A stretch of DNA of 64,000 bases from an uncultured Treponema sp. (GTDB taxonomy: Bacteria; Spirochaetota; Spirochaetia; Treponematales; Treponemataceae), in NCBI RefSeq assembly GCF_945873775.1, contig NZ_CAMCEC010000007.1, positions 51,296-115,295 of the forward strand. Direction: 5' to 3'. A program made the translations under genes and the position numbers. The notes beneath the pieces are model-generated. The model was not told where the DNA came from, searched no databases, and was given only the letters and a program-made list of their open reading frames with translations. This document shows, in pieces, positions 31,901-42,550 of this stretch (positions are counted from its first letter, which is position 1; each line of letters begins with the position of its first letter).

Positions 31901-33444
31901 TTTCCTGTGCCTTTTGCATTCGGCTTTATAGAAGTCATGTAGTAAATTCCCAAAACCATGTCCTGAGAAGGAGCTACAATCGTGTTGCCGTTTGCCGGGT
32001 CAAGAAGGTTGCGGGCAGAAAGCATAAGTGTCCAGCATTCCATCTGCGCAGCCTGAGTAAGAGGCACGTGGATAGCCATCTGGTCGCCGTCGAAGTCAGC
32101 GTTAAACGCTTTACAAGCCAAAGGATGAAGCTTCAATGCTTTTCCCGGAACAAGAACCGGCTCAAATGCCTGAATTCCCAAGCGGTGCAATGTAGGAGCG
32201 CGGTTAAGCATTACAGGATGCTCGCGGACAACTTCATCAAGGATTGCAAAAACTTCTGTAGATTCGCTTTCTACAAGTGAACGTGCCTTTTTAATATTGA
32301 AGACAACGCCCTTGTCAACAAGTTTCTTCATTATAAACGGCTTGAAAAGCTCCAATGCCATTTTTTCAGGAAGACCGCACTGCCAAAGCTTAAGCTCTGG
32401 ACCTACAACGATTACAGAACGTCCAGAATAGTCTACGCGTTTTCCAAGCAAATTCTGGCGGAAACGTCCCTGCTTTCCTTTAAGCATATCGCTGATTGAT
32501 TTAAGCGGACGGTTTGCGGCTCCTTTTAGAACACGCTGCTTGCGCTTAGAGTTATCAAACAATGAGTCAACTGCTTCCTGAAGCATACGCTTTTCGTTGC
32601 GGATAATAATATCCGGCGCAGACAAAGACTGAAGCTTCTTCAAACGGTTGTTGCGGTTGATTACACGGCGGTAAAGGTCATTCAAGTCGGAAGTCGCAAA
32701 ACGTCCTCCGTCAAGCTGAACCATAGGACGCAAATCCGGCGGAATAACCGGAATAACATCCAGAATCATCCAAGAAGCCTTGTTTTCTGAAGTGCGGAAA
32801 TTTTCTACAATTTCAATTCTCTTCAAAAGACGTTTGTCGCTCTTTGGACCTTTTTCAATCATTTTTGCACGGAGCTCGGCTGCAAGAGCATCAAGATCAA
32901 GGTTTTCAAGCAAAGTTTTAATTGCCTCTGCTCCCATTCCCGCTGTAAATGCTCCGCCATAACGTTCCTGCGCTTCAAGATATTCATCTTCTGTCAAAAG
33001 CTGATTTTTCTTTAAATCTGTGTCGCCCGGCTCAATTACAATATACTTTTCATAATAAAGAATTGAACGGAGAGCAGCCACCTGCAAATCAAGCAAAAGT
33101 CCCATGCGGCTAGGAACTGAATGGTAATACCAAATGTGGCTGACAGGAGCTGCCAAGTCAATGTGTCCAGTACGTTCACGGCGGACTTTAAAGTGTGTAA
33201 CTTCAACTCCACAACGGTCGCAAACAACGCCTTTATAGCGGATTGACTTGAATTTTCCGCAGTAACATTCCCATTCCTTTGTTGTACCAAAGATGCGCTC
33301 GCAGAAAAGTCCGTCCCTTTCCGGGCGAAGAGTGCGGTAATTTATAGTTTCCGGCTTTTTTACTTCACCGTAAGACCATGAACGGATATTTTCCGGGGAA
33401 GCAAGTTTAATTTTAAGGCTTGTGAAATCCTGAATATCACGCAT
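28960..33444 (-). CDS. rpoC: DNA-directed RNA polymerase subunit beta'
   Basis: [69 protein letters not shown]. Confidence 0.99.
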   Translation of the reverse strand: MRDIQDFTSLKIKLASPENIRSWSYGEVKKPETINYRTLRPERDGLFCERIFGTTKEWECYCGKFKSIRYKGVVCDRCGVEVTHFKVRRERTGHIDLAAPVSHIWYYHSVPSRMGLLLDLQVAALRSILYYEKYIVIEPGDTDLKKNQLLTEDEYLEAQERYGGAFTAGMGAEAIKTLLENLDLDALAAELRAKMIEKGPKSDKRLLKRIEIVENFRTSENKASWMILDVIPVIPPDLRPMVQLDGGRFATSDLNDLYRRVINRNNRLKKLQSLSAPDIIIRNEKRMLQEAVDSLFDNSKRKQRVLKGAANRPLKSISDMLKGKQGRFRQNLLGKRVDYSGRSVIVVGPELKLWQCGLPEKMALELFKPFIMKKLVDKGVVFNIKKARSLVESESTEVFAILDEVVREHPVMLNRAPTLHRLGIQAFEPVLVPGKALKLHPLACKAFNADFDGDQMAIHVPLTQAAQMECWTLMLSARNLLDPANGNTIVAPSQDMVLGIYYMTSIKPNAKGTGKFFSSADEVRLAASSGAIEWQAEIKVHKNILNKCVNNDKEPDSKYILTSAGRMAFNESMPDEVDFYNEQLGDKKLKKMIESVYHNEQTSDKRIKSLIEEKYQFETFDAETLDKVIEDASLRKQIDKIYNRETPLEDYKLRKILPSLYAIDRGWLTIQMLDAIKACGYKNATFYGATLSMDDILVPEEKEAMVAEANKEVEKIVGQWNSGAITADERYNKSVTVWENTNEKLTNLMMDNLAKHKDGFNTIYMMATSGARGSKKQISQLAAMRGLMQKPNGDIIELPIRANFKEGLSVIEFFISTNGARKGLSDTALKTADAGYMTRRLVDVAQDVVVNEEDCGTINGIDYAAIKDGDTVTVPLAKRIAGHYTIERVIDPVSGELLCDVNQYIDESLAEKIDKAGVEKVKLRTVLTCESKHGICVKCYGKDLARNKIVEIGEAVGTIAAQSIGQPGTQLTLRTFHTGGAAEGGQKDNHIAMKYDVYIKSLEGTHVVSKNGDWLFTRRGSMIVTKLFKSYAFDSSDEVIVEDGAYVRKDNPILKHKGQEVLASDGGRIIIKDNVIYLTSNDQKVEISNGSTVYAKFTEASCIAKAGEPVGEFDPYSEPIIAEVSGYIHYEDIIDGVTLETKTDIQTGAVERRISDLHLDVKQPRIIITDEDGNELGSYHMPVGAILSNDIKDKGKVEAGTTLAKMAKDAAKANDITLGLPRVSELFEARKPKNPAVIAKITGTVKFDKIVKGKRTVIVVDEYGKEHSHLVPMVKRLLVRDGDKVEAGEKLCDGAVDAHDVLSVLGEDRLQNFLMDEIQSVYRAQGVDINDKHIGTIIRQMLKKVEIIKVGDTRFIYGQQVDKYTFREENDRVVAEGGQPAVACPMFQGITKAALAADSFISACSFQETTRVLTNAAIAGSVDNLHGLKENIIIGHRIPAGTGIRQYNNVKLSDNSSADLDAKMKEILEQRMLEMKEAEEAAVVPAMDSASDED

Positions 33445-36400
33445 TTTCGTTCTCCTTGTCAAAACCAGCGCCTACTTTGTCAATAAGCTCCTGATCACGC
33501 TCTGTAAGGGCAATCTGCTTGCCTTTGTCATCATAAATAGTAAAGTCCAACGCAAGTCCGCGAAGTTCCTGAACCAAAACATTGAATGATTCCGGCACTC
33601 CGATTGGAGCTGTTGGCTCACCCTTGACAATCGACTCGTAAACTTTAGAACGTCCGTTCATGTCATCAGATTTGATTGTCATCATTTCCTGCAATGTATT
33701 TGCAGCGCCATAAGCCTCAAGCGCCCAAACTTCCATTTCTCCAAGACGCTGACCACCAAACTGGGCTTTTCCTCCCAACGGCTGCTGAGTAACAAGAGAA
33801 TAAGGTCCTGTTGAACGCGCGTGCATCTTGTCGTCAACCAAGTGGTGAAGCTTCATAAAGTATATAACGCCAACGAAAATTGGATTCAAGAAAGGCTCGC
33901 CTGTAAATCCGTCGTGCACAATCTGCTTGCAGTCCGGCGAAAGTCCAGCCTGAACAAGTTTTTCCGCAATCTGCTCCTGGCTAGGTGTCTGGAATGCAGG
34001 CGAATTGTACCATTCATTCAAAACAAGACCAGCTCTTCCAAGCTCAGATTCCATAATCTGTCCAATATTCATGCGCGAAGGAACACCAAGAGGATTCAAG
34101 CAAACATCAAGCGGAGTACCGTCCTCAAGGTAAGGCATGTCTTCAACAGGAAGAATGCGGGCAACAACACCTTTGTTTCCGTGGCGTCCGGCCATCTTAT
34201 CACCAACAACAAGCTTGCGTTTGTCTGCAATAATAACTTTTACCTGCTCATCTACGCCAGGCTGAAGCTCATCGCCTTCACTTCTCTTAAGGCGCTGAAT
34301 GTCAATTACAACGCCCTGAACTCCATGAGGAAGCTTGAGTGAAGAATCGCGGACTTCTTTTGCCTTTTCACCGAAAATAGAATTCAAAAGCTTGAATTCC
34401 GGTGTAGTTTCAGTTTCGCTCTTTGGAGTAACTTTTCCAACAAGAATATCTCCAGAGCGGACTTTTGCGCCGATGCGTACAATTCCTTCAGAGTCAAGAT
34501 TGTCAAGAATTTTTTCTGAAGTGTTTGGAATATCACGTGTAATGCGCTCAGGTCCAAGCTTTGTCTCGCGGATTTCAGTCTGGAACTCGTGGATATGAAC
34601 AGAAGTATACATATCCTCTTTTACAACGCGCTGGCTGATAAGAACAGCATCCTCATAGTTGTATCCGTTCCACGGAACAAATCCAACAAGAATATTACGT
34701 CCCAAAGCAAGCTCGCCATTGAATGTAGCAGGACCGTCTGCAATGACTCCGCCGGCTTCAACGTGCTCGCCAACCTGAACTGTAGGACGCTGATGGTTTA
34801 CAGTATCGCTATTTGTCTTCTGATATTTAAGCAACGGATATTCATCAAATACATCGCCTTTGACTCCATCCGGCTTGATTTTAATAAGATCGCTTTCAAC
34901 CCACTTTACAGTTCCGGCACGGCGGGCTTTTGTAAGAACGCCAGAATCGTAAGCTGTCTTCTGCTCCATTCCAGTGCCAACATGAGGAGGCTCTGGGAAC
35001 AAAAGCGGAACAGCCTGACGCTGCATGTTACAACCCATCAACGCGCGGTTAGCATCGTCATGCTCAAGGAACGGAACAAGAGAAGCTGAAACAGAAATTA
35101 CCTGGCGCGGAGAAACGTCCATGTACTGAATGTCTTTTGGCGAGCGGCTTGTGTAGTCTCCACGGTGGCGGCAAGAAACCAAGTCTGTAGGGAACGAGCC
35201 ATCTGCCTTCATTCCTTCTGTAACCTGACCAACGTAGTATTTATCTTCATCCATTGGATCAAGATATTCAACTTCATTTGTAGCCTTTCCGTTTACAACC
35301 TTGCGGTAAGGCTCTTCAAGGAAGCCGTATTCATTTACGCGGGTAAAAATCGCAAGAGAAACAATAAGACCGATGTTCGGACCTTCAGGAGTTTCAATAG
35401 GACACATTCGTCCATAATGAGTGTAGTGAACATCGCGGACTTCAAAGCCTGCTCTGTCGCGTGAAAGACCACCCGGTCCCAATGCGTTAAGACGGCGTTT
35501 GTGAGTAAGCTCTGCAAGCGGATTACACTGATCCATGAACTGTGAAAGCTGGCTTGAACCAAAAAACTCACGGATAGAAGAAATAATCGGCTTTATAGAA
35601 ATCAAGTCGCCCGGCTTAAGGGTTTCTGTTTCCTTTAAGTTCATGCGGTCCTTTGCAATGCGCTCCATGCGTGCAAAAGCTGTCTTAAACTGATTTGTAA
35701 GAAGCTCGCCAACAGAACGAACACGGCGGCGTCCCAAGTGGTCAATGTCATCAAGAGGCTCATCGCCAATGTAAACTTCTATAAGATGCTTCATTGTGTT
35801 GATGATGTCGTCTTTTGTAAGTGTTACATCTTCAACAGGCTCTTTATAGTCAAATTTCTTGTTAAGCTTGTAGCGTCCAACACGTCCCAAGTCGTAGCGG
35901 CGCACACTAAAGAACATAGTTGTAAGGTCGCGTTCTGCAGCTTCAACTGTAATTGGTTCGCCCGGCATTAAGACAGCGTAAACTTTTGAAAGGCACTCTT
36001 CCTTTGTAGGCTCATCTGCTGTAGAAGAACCTTCCTTGGAGAATACAATTTCTTCACGCTCAAAACAGTTCACGATCATTTCGCTATCCAAAGAAGGATT
36101 TTTTTCCTCTTTGTCATCAGGGCGTTTTTTCATGTTGAACTTTATTACGTTGATTTCCTTGATTCCATTTGAAACAAGGTCGTCAATATCATGCGGATGA
36201 AGCTTGTCGCCTGCGCGGAACAATTTCTTTTCTTCGCCAGTTTCTTCATCTTTTACGATTACCGGCTTTCCAAGAACTCTTCCTGAAAGCTCGTCGCGTT
36301 TTTCTGAATCTGAAGGAATTTTTACGTCTTCTGTAACATAGAAGCAGTTTATGATTTCTTCGCGAGTTGAATATCCAAGCGCGCGGAGGAAAATTGTTCC

Positions 36401-36994
36401 CAAGATTTTTTTCTTGCGGTCAATTTTTGCGTAAATAAGCTCTTTTTTCTGGTCGATTTCAAATTCAAGCCAAGAACCGCGGTAAGGAATTATGCGGCTA
36501 GACAAAACGCCCTTGTCGCGCTGAAAAATAACTCCAGGCGAACGGTGAATCTGGCTTACAACAACGCGTTCTGCGCCATTGATAACAAAAGTTCCTCTGT
36601 CTGTCATAAGAGGAACATCGCCCATGTAAATATCTTTTTGGAGAATAGCTCCAGTTTCTTTAAAATTAAGATTGATGCGGGCCTTTAATGGAACTGCGTA
36701 AGAAACACCTTTTTTCTTGCATTCCTGCTCTGTGAATTTCATGCCGGCATAGTCAAGCTCATAAAATTCGTATTCAAGCGACATATCGCCAGCCGGGCTT
36801 TCAATAGGGAAAGTTGAAGTGAAAACTTCCTGAAGTCCTTGGTTTAAAAGCGGCTCGCCTTTTTCAATTCTGTCTTTTTGGATGAATTCTTCGTAGGAAG
36901 AAAGCTGAATGTCGATAAGATTAGGAAGCTCCATGAAATCCTGGATGTCTTTTCCTATGTACTGGCGAACAATTTTCTTGCTCTTTGCGAACAT
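33437..36994 (-). CDS. rpoB: DNA-directed RNA polymerase subunit beta
   Basis: [62 protein letters not shown]. Confidence 0.99.
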   Translation of the reverse strand: MFAKSKKIVRQYIGKDIQDFMELPNLIDIQLSSYEEFIQKDRIEKGEPLLNQGLQEVFTSTFPIESPAGDMSLEYEFYELDYAGMKFTEQECKKKGVSYAVPLKARINLNFKETGAILQKDIYMGDVPLMTDRGTFVINGAERVVVSQIHRSPGVIFQRDKGVLSSRIIPYRGSWLEFEIDQKKELIYAKIDRKKKILGTIFLRALGYSTREEIINCFYVTEDVKIPSDSEKRDELSGRVLGKPVIVKDEETGEEKKLFRAGDKLHPHDIDDLVSNGIKEINVIKFNMKKRPDDKEEKNPSLDSEMIVNCFEREEIVFSKEGSSTADEPTKEECLSKVYAVLMPGEPITVEAAERDLTTMFFSVRRYDLGRVGRYKLNKKFDYKEPVEDVTLTKDDIINTMKHLIEVYIGDEPLDDIDHLGRRRVRSVGELLTNQFKTAFARMERIAKDRMNLKETETLKPGDLISIKPIISSIREFFGSSQLSQFMDQCNPLAELTHKRRLNALGPGGLSRDRAGFEVRDVHYTHYGRMCPIETPEGPNIGLIVSLAIFTRVNEYGFLEEPYRKVVNGKATNEVEYLDPMDEDKYYVGQVTEGMKADGSFPTDLVSCRHRGDYTSRSPKDIQYMDVSPRQVISVSASLVPFLEHDDANRALMGCNMQRQAVPLLFPEPPHVGTGMEQKTAYDSGVLTKARRAGTVKWVESDLIKIKPDGVKGDVFDEYPLLKYQKTNSDTVNHQRPTVQVGEHVEAGGVIADGPATFNGELALGRNILVGFVPWNGYNYEDAVLISQRVVKEDMYTSVHIHEFQTEIRETKLGPERITRDIPNTSEKILDNLDSEGIVRIGAKVRSGDILVGKVTPKSETETTPEFKLLNSIFGEKAKEVRDSSLKLPHGVQGVVIDIQRLKRSEGDELQPGVDEQVKVIIADKRKLVVGDKMAGRHGNKGVVARILPVEDMPYLEDGTPLDVCLNPLGVPSRMNIGQIMESELGRAGLVLNEWYNSPAFQTPSQEQIAEKLVQAGLSPDCKQIVHDGFTGEPFLNPIFVGVIYFMKLHHLVDDKMHARSTGPYSLVTQQPLGGKAQFGGQRLGEMEVWALEAYGAANTLQEMMTIKSDDMNGRSKVYESIVKGEPTAPIGVPESFNVLVQELRGLALDFTIYDDKGKQIALTERDQELIDKVGAGFDKENENA

Positions 36995-37141
36995 CAAATA
37001 CCTCTTTAGGGGTTATGAACTGGTACGCCCAGACCGCTACAAGCAAAGACTTTGCTCAGCACGAGAAAAAGCGCCCTATCGGAAATCTCTGTCCCGGCAG
37101 ATTTATTTTTATTTTAAAGCCAACCTGCAGGCTCTTTTGAC

Positions 37142-37179
37142 AACAAAAGCCTCAGGAAAAGAAAAATCTTTCCCTGAAG
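37142..37179 (-). promoter_or_regulatory. Attenuator-like hairpin between rplL and rpoB
   Basis: Minus strand CTTCAGGGAAAGATTTTTCTTTTCCTGAGGCTTTTGTTG; 13-pair stem (with G-U) and an imperfect U-tract. Confidence 0.6.
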
Positions 37180-37234
37180 CTAGAGTTCAAGTTTTATAAA
37201 TGTCTTGAAGAAAAACAATCAAGCATCTGCCAGA

Positions 37235-37609
37235 TTATTTCTTGCTAACTTTTCCACCAGCAGCAGTGATGTCAGCGATGAGCTTGTCAGCATCAGCCTT
37301 AGATACACCCTCTTTAACAACCTGAGGAGCACCAGTAACGATTGCCATTGCTTCCTTAAGACCAAGACCTGTTGCAGCCTTAACAGCCTTAATAACATCC
37401 ATTTTCTTTGCTGGATCAATAGATTCAAGAGTAACAGTAAATTCTGTCTGCTCTTCTTCAGCTGCCGCTGCTGGACCTGCTGCTACTGCTACAGGTGCTG
37501 CTGCAGAAACACCGAATTTTTCTTCCATTGCTTTTACGAGATCAGCTGCCTGCTGAACTGTCATGTTTGCAATTGCTTCAAGAATTTCATCATTTGTAAG
37601 AGCTGCCAT
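37235..37609 (-). CDS. rplL: 50S ribosomal protein L7/L12
   Basis: [58 protein letters not shown]. Confidence 0.97.
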   Translation of the reverse strand: MAALTNDEILEAIANMTVQQAADLVKAMEEKFGVSAAAPVAVAAGPAAAAEEEQTEFTVTLESIDPAKKMDVIKAVKAATGLGLKEAMAIVTGAPQVVKEGVSKADADKLIADITAAGGKVSKK

Positions 37610-37777
37610 ATTGTCTTCTCCGTAATCAAATATGATTAGTAAAATTTCCGTGCAGATAAAAACAAACTGTTTCTAAGCCCTGCATCGGTTTGTCTGCGGA
37701 CAGTCGACAGCTATGAAGCCTGACCGCAGGGAAAAATTCCGCTCTGGGCATTGCAAAAAGCTTTTGCCCTACTGAAT

Positions 37778-38374
37778 TTATTCAGCTGCTGGAGCTGGAG
37801 CTGCTTCGGCTGCTGGAGCCTCTGCCGCAGGAGCTGCCTCTTCCGCCTTTGGAGCAGCAGAAGCCGGACCTTCTTTTTCCAGTTTTTCAACATATGCTTG
37901 CAATGTTCCAGCAAGTTTTCTTGCAGGTCCATTGATTGCAGACATAAGCATTGCGATGAGCTGTTTCTTTCCAGGGAGTTTTGCAAACGCCTCGATTTTT
38001 GCAGCATCATAAAGCTCGTCTTCTACCCAAGCGCCTTTTACAACGAGGGCTGGAGCTTCTTTCGCAAAGTCAAACAAAACTTTTGCAGACTCGTTAGCCT
38101 CTTCCTTGATCATGGCAATAGCCGTTGGTCCAGAAAGATACTGAGCAACTGCATCATTCTTCATTTCGTCAAAAGCTACACGCGCAAAGTTATTCTTGAT
38201 AACCTTGAACTGTGAATTCTTTTCACGCAAAGAATGGCGGAGCTTTGAAATCTGCTCAACAGTAAGTCCTCTGTATTCAACAAAGATAAAATCTTTATAT
38301 TCACTAAGAACTTTCTTTGCTTCTTCAATAGCCTGTGCTTTGCTAGGCTGAATCTTTTTTGCCAAAATAGCCAT
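37778..38374 (-). CDS. rplJ: 50S ribosomal protein L10
   Basis: EYKDFIFVEYRGLTVEQISKLRHSLREKNSQFKVIKNNFARVAF. Confidence 0.95.
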   Translation of the reverse strand: MAILAKKIQPSKAQAIEEAKKVLSEYKDFIFVEYRGLTVEQISKLRHSLREKNSQFKVIKNNFARVAFDEMKNDAVAQYLSGPTAIAMIKEEANESAKVLFDFAKEAPALVVKGAWVEDELYDAAKIEAFAKLPGKKQLIAMLMSAINGPARKLAGTLQAYVEKLEKEGPASAAPKAEEAAPAAEAPAAEAAPAPAAE

Positions 38375-39051
38375 TATTCTGCCTCCTTAAAGTCAATCCA
38401 AACACCAGGTCCCATTGAAGAGCTGATCGAAACAGAACGTACAAATCCGATTTTTGCATCAGCTGGCTTTTTGCGCTCAAGTTCTGTGAGGAAAACTTTT
38501 ACGTTTTCAGCAGTGTCCTTTGAATCCATGGAAACTTTTCCAACAGGAATATGAACAACACCAGTCTTGTCTGCGCGGAATTCTGTGCGTCCCTTTTTGA
38601 GTTCAGCAACAGCTTGCGCAATGTTCGGTGTTACAGTTCCTGTCTTAGGGTTAGGCATAAGACCTTTGCGACCCAAAACCATACCAAGACGACCAACGTC
38701 CTTCATCATGTCTGGAGTAGCAACTGCAACATCAAAATCAAGCCAGCCGCCCTTTACTTTTTCAATGTACTCTGTACCTGCGTAAGTTGCGCCTGCATCA
38801 AGAGCTTCCTTTACACGGTCATCTTTACAGAAAACAAGAACGCGCTTTTCAGCAGTAAACTGATGCGGGAATACAAGAGTATCACGTACAGTCTGGTTTT
38901 TTTCCAGCTTAAGGGAAACTGAAAGTTCAACTGTTTCATCGAACTTTACATAGTGAAGATCTTTTACAAGCTGGCAAGCTTCTGAAATTCCATAAGCCTT
39001 TGCCGGATCATACTTCTTCAATGATTCGCGGTATTTCTTTCCGTGCTTCAT
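38374..39051 (-). CDS. rplA: 50S ribosomal protein L1
   Basis: [47 protein letters not shown]...GRLGMVLGRKGLMPNPKTGTVT. Confidence 0.97.
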   Translation of the reverse strand: MKHGKKYRESLKKYDPAKAYGISEACQLVKDLHYVKFDETVELSVSLKLEKNQTVRDTLVFPHQFTAEKRVLVFCKDDRVKEALDAGATYAGTEYIEKVKGGWLDFDVAVATPDMMKDVGRLGMVLGRKGLMPNPKTGTVTPNIAQAVAELKKGRTEFRADKTGVVHIPVGKVSMDSKDTAENVKVFLTELERKKPADAKIGFVRSVSISSSMGPGVWIDFKEAE

Positions 39052-39485
39052 TATTCAGCCTCCACTTCTACGCCCATACTGCGAGCAGTACCAGCGATGA
39101 TTTTCTTAGCAGCCTCAATGTCGTTTGCGTTAAGATCAGGAAGTTTCTGTTTTGCAATTTCTTCAAGAGACGCTTTTGAAAGTTTTCCAACTTTGTTGCG
39201 AAGCGGATTTCCAGAGCCTTTCTGGATTCCAACAGCCTTTTTAATAAGAACAGCTGCAGGAGGAGTCTTGAGAATAAATGTGTAAGATTTGTCCTGATAG
39301 ACAGTGATGACTACAGGGATAATAAGTCCCTTTTCCATGCTCTTTGTGCGGTCATTGAATTCCTGAACGAACTTAGGCGCAGAAACTCCATGAGGTCCAA
39401 GAGCCGGTCCAATAGGTGGAGCTGGTGTAGCAGCGCCGGCAGGGCACTGAAGTTTAATGACAGCTGTAACCTTTTTTGTGGCCAT
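39051..39485 (-). CDS. rplK: 50S ribosomal protein L11
   Basis: [42 protein letters not shown]. Confidence 0.97.
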   Translation of the reverse strand: MATKKVTAVIKLQCPAGAATPAPPIGPALGPHGVSAPKFVQEFNDRTKSMEKGLIIPVVITVYQDKSYTFILKTPPAAVLIKKAVGIQKGSGNPLRNKVGKLSKASLEEIAKQKLPDLNANDIEAAKKIIAGTARSMGVEVEAE

Positions 39486-39605
39486 AATGTATCTCCTTAC
39501 ATTGGTGGTGGGTATCAGATTTTCTGAACCCTAGCGAAATGCCTATGTCCAACGGACTTGCACTTCTCCCAAAATTAAGAAAAAAGCATTCATTGCGAAT
39601 GCAAA

Positions 39606-39634
39606 ATTCTATCAAACATCAGAACCAGTTTCAA
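39606..39634 (-). promoter_or_regulatory. Predicted promoter for rplKAJL-rpoBC
   Basis: TTGAAA-17 nt-TAGAAT in the nusG-rplK gap. Confidence 0.55.
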
Positions 39635-39682
39635 AAAAATGCTGTTTGAAACCGGCATAAAAGTTAAACTGCAAAAAGCAAT

Positions 39683-40240
39683 TTATATTTTTTCAACTTG
39701 AAGAACATCAACTTCTACAGGAGTTGCTCTTCCAAAAATCTGAACATTAACACGGAGCTTGTTCTTTTCTGTATTTATATCTTCGATAGCACCGCTGAAA
39801 GTTGCAAAAGGACCTTCTGTAATTTTTACAGTTTCGCCAACTTCAAAATTCTGCTTAATGCGAACCAGCTTTTCACCTTTAAGTTCGCCAGCCATCTGAA
39901 GAATATTTTTTGCTTCATCTGTGGAAATTGGACGAGGCTTTTCAGAAGGCTTAACACCAACAAAGCCAGTTACACCCTGAACACGGCGGATTAGAGAGCA
40001 GGTATTCTTCCAGCCAATCTGCGGAAGATCCATTTCAATCATAATGTAGCCAGGAAGAATCAAGTTATTGCGGACGTGTTTTTTTCCATTTGAAATTTCA
40101 ACAACTTCTTCCATTGGAACTTTTACTTGAAAAACAATATTTGAATCAAGTTTCTGCTCTGTGAGCATAGTTGCCAATGTTCTTTGAATTTTCTGTTCGT
40201 AGCCTGAATAAGTCTGAAGAATATACCAGCTTCTTGCCAT
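39683..40240 (-). CDS. nusG: Transcription termination/antitermination protein NusG
   Basis: MARSWYILQTYSGYEQKIQRTL...GYIMIEMDL...FEVGETVKITEGPFATFSGAIEDINTEKNKLRVNVQIFGRATPVEVD. Confidence 0.97.
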   Translation of the reverse strand: MARSWYILQTYSGYEQKIQRTLATMLTEQKLDSNIVFQVKVPMEEVVEISNGKKHVRNNLILPGYIMIEMDLPQIGWKNTCSLIRRVQGVTGFVGVKPSEKPRPISTDEAKNILQMAGELKGEKLVRIKQNFEVGETVKITEGPFATFSGAIEDINTEKNKLRVNVQIFGRATPVEVDVLQVEKI

Positions 40241-40249
40241 TTGATTCCC

Positions 40250-40435
40250 CTAGAATACGAGGCGGAGGCCTTCTGTAAACAACCAGTCAAGAAGACCAAG
40301 AATCAATGCAACAATAATTGTAGAGATGAAAACAACCTTTGTAGAAGAAAGAACGTCGCTACGTGTAGGCCAAGTTACTTTTCTAAGCTCTCCGGCACAT
40401 TCTTTAAAAAACTGAAAAATCTTTTTCATTTTCAT
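40250..40435 (-). CDS. secE: Preprotein translocase subunit SecE
   Basis: MKMKKIFQFFKECAGELRKVTWPTRSDVLSSTKVVFISTIIVALILGLLDWLFTEGLRLVF. Confidence 0.95.
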   Translation of the reverse strand: MKMKKIFQFFKECAGELRKVTWPTRSDVLSSTKVVFISTIIVALILGLLDWLFTEGLRLVF

Positions 40436-40454
40436 CCTCGTCTTTTGTAATTAA

Positions 40455-40527
40455 CAGGCCAGGCAGGACTCGAACCCGCGACAACCGGTTTTGGAGACCG
40501 GGACTCTACCAACTGAGCTACTGACCT
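40455..40527 (-). tRNA. tRNA-Trp (anticodon CCA)
   Basis: AGGTCAGTAGCTCAGTTGGTAGAGTCCCGGTCTCCAAAACCGGTTGTCGCGGGTTCGAGTCCTGCCTGGCCT. Confidence 0.95.
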
Positions 40528-40564
40528 AAAATATATTCAGCCTCCATAAAAGAAGGCATATATT

Positions 40565-40741
40565 TTATTTAGCTTTTGTTTCCTTATGAAGGATTTCTTT
40601 GCGGCAGAACGGGCAGTACTTGTTCTTTTCAAGTTTGCCAGTGATATTCTTGCGGTTTTTGTATGTTGTGTAATTTTTACGTTTGCATTCTGTGCACTGC
40701 AATGCAATGATTTCTACGGCTGACTTTTTCTTGCTTGCCAT
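40565..40741 (-). CDS. rpmG: 50S ribosomal protein L33, zinc type (not in the ORF track)
   Basis: [58 protein letters not shown], translated by hand. Confidence 0.96.
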   Translation of the reverse strand: MASKKKSAVEIIALQCTECKRKNYTTYKNRKNITGKLEKNKYCPFCRKEILHKETKAK

Positions 40742-40772
40742 AATATTTGCTCCTCTGTTTTTCTAATCTTAT

Positions 40773-40845
40773 AGCTCCCGAGCGGAATCGGACCGCTGAC
40801 CTCATCGTTACCAACGATGTGCTCTACCGACTGAGCTACAAGAGC
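40773..40845 (-). tRNA. tRNA-Thr (anticodon GGT)
   Basis: GCTCTTGTAGCTCAGTCGGTAGAGCACATCGTTGGTAACGATGAGGTCAGCGGTCCGATTCCGCTCGGGAGC. Confidence 0.95.
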
Positions 40846-40884
40846 ATAGGGATAATATTCCCCTGAAAAATAGTATGTTTTGGA

Positions 40885-40913
40885 AATATAACTTAATAGA
40901 AAAAATATGTCAA
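40885..40913 (-). promoter_or_regulatory. Predicted promoter for tRNA-Thr-rpmG-tRNA-Trp-secE-nusG
   Basis: TTGACA-17 nt-TATATT. Confidence 0.7.
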
Positions 40914-40981
40914 TAAGAGATTCTTGAATTTGTTGAAATTCAAATAAGATTTTTAGAACAATAGGCTGAATTCTGAAAAAA

Positions 40982-41009
40982 GATTGTCGTATCAAGTACG
41001 ACAATGACA
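40982..41009 (+). repeat. Dispersed palindromic unit (single hairpin)
   Basis: GATTGTCGTA-TCAAG-TACGACAATGACA. Confidence 0.85.
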
Positions 41010-41044
41010 GTTAAAACTTATTGTCCAGTGATGCAAAAACCCGA

Positions 41045-41908
41045 CTACGAGCGGCATTCCTGCGTAAAGGTTGTATGCGGAGGAACAGACTTTGTAATCC
41101 AAGTATTTCCGCCTATTACGCAGCCTTCTCCAATGACGGTGTTTCCGCCTAGAATCGTGGCATTGGCGTAAATTGTAACGTTGTCTTCTATTGTTGGGTG
41201 GCGTTTTTTGTTCATAAGCTCCTTTTTTACGCTCAAAGCTCCCAGCGTAACGCCTTGGTAAATCTTTACATTGTTGCCGATAATGCAGCTTTCGCCGATT
41301 ACAACACCAGTTCCATGGTCAATAAAAAAACTTTCGCCTATTTTGGCACCCGGATTTATATCAATTCCAGTATGGCTGTGCGCGTACTCGCTCATTATGC
41401 GCGGAATAACAGGAACTCCGTTTTCAGTAAGAAAATGCGCAATCCTATAAACTGAAATCGCTTCAAGGCACGGATACGAAACTATTACTTCCTCACTGGA
41501 CTTTGCAGCCGGATCTCCAGCATTGGCAGCCTGAACATCAAGCCCGATTTTTCTGCGGATTTCTGGAATTTCCTCAATAAGCGCGAGAGAAGCCTTTTCC
41601 GCAAGGTTAAAACAGTGAGAAAGCTCCACTTTGTCGTTCTGGACAACAAAAGAAAGGGCTTTTTTAATTTCGCGGGTAAGCATTGAAACTATGCGGTTCA
41701 CACGCTCGCCTGTAACAAACCTCAATGTAAGCGAATCAATTTCTTCCGCAACCCTGTAGCCTGGAAAAATCAAGCACTGAATGTCCTTTAGAACCGTTAT
41801 GACATTTTCCCTGTTTGGAAACTTCATGGCTTCATCAAGGTTGATTCCTCCGTACTTTTGGTAAGACTCAAGTATTTTTTCTACGGCAGTGTCAATTGTC
41901 GCGCTCAT
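41045..41908 (-). CDS. cysE: Serine O-acetyltransferase
   Basis: Left-handed beta-helix repeats GIDINPGAKIGESFFIDHGTGVVIGESCIIGNNVKIYQGVTLGA; EYAHSHTGIDI. Confidence 0.9.
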   Translation of the reverse strand: MSATIDTAVEKILESYQKYGGINLDEAMKFPNRENVITVLKDIQCLIFPGYRVAEEIDSLTLRFVTGERVNRIVSMLTREIKKALSFVVQNDKVELSHCFNLAEKASLALIEEIPEIRRKIGLDVQAANAGDPAAKSSEEVIVSYPCLEAISVYRIAHFLTENGVPVIPRIMSEYAHSHTGIDINPGAKIGESFFIDHGTGVVIGESCIIGNNVKIYQGVTLGALSVKKELMNKKRHPTIEDNVTIYANATILGGNTVIGEGCVIGGNTWITKSVPPHTTFTQECRS

Positions 41909-41944
41909 AAGACCTCGCTTTTAATTTTCCGCAAAGCAAACTGG

Positions 41945-42451
41945 CTAGCTCCAGTACTTTTTGCCCCAGTTTTCAAAATTCCATTCATCGGAATATTCAT
42001 TGCATTCATAGTCAATGTAATATAAAAGTCCATTCTGTACAATAAAATTTGTAGGATAATAATCAATATTAAGGTGAAGCGGATAAAGTTTGCGGCACAT
42101 TTCTTCTACTTGGGCGATGTATTCGGGTTTTACAAGATTTTCCTTGGCAAGCTGCTCGATTGTAGAACCGTCAATATATTCCTTTAAAATACGTTCGTTT
42201 TGAACATCATGCGCAATCATAAGCGGAATTCTTATGCCGGCATTTTTCAGCCGCTCGTAATCGTTAAGTTCCGCCATTATCTTGTTGCCAAACTGATAAT
42301 AGCTGCACGGCTCGTGGTGAATCTGCTTGAGAACAAAAAAACTTCCGCCACAAGAAGCAAGATACGAATATCCGCCCTTGCCTTTGCCCAAAAGCTTTTC
42401 AAGTTGATAATCCTTTCCGTTTAATGAAATACACGAATTAAGTTCAAGCAT
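41945..42451 (-). CDS. Minimal kinase-like protein
   Basis: GKGKGGYSYLA glycine loop, FVLKQI lysine, HLNIDYYPTNFIV catalytic-loop-like, YYIDYE DFG-like; 168 aa. Confidence 0.7.
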   Translation of the reverse strand: MLELNSCISLNGKDYQLEKLLGKGKGGYSYLASCGGSFFVLKQIHHEPCSYYQFGNKIMAELNDYERLKNAGIRIPLMIAHDVQNERILKEYIDGSTIEQLAKENLVKPEYIAQVEEMCRKLYPLHLNIDYYPTNFIVQNGLLYYIDYECNEYSDEWNFENWGKKYWS

Positions 42452-42550
42452 AAAGTCTCTCTCTCCTTTTGGTTCTATTTTAGGTTTTGTAATTAGCCCA
42501 GAATACCGAGTTTTGTGTTTATTGCCATTATCGAGCTCAACTGTATAATC

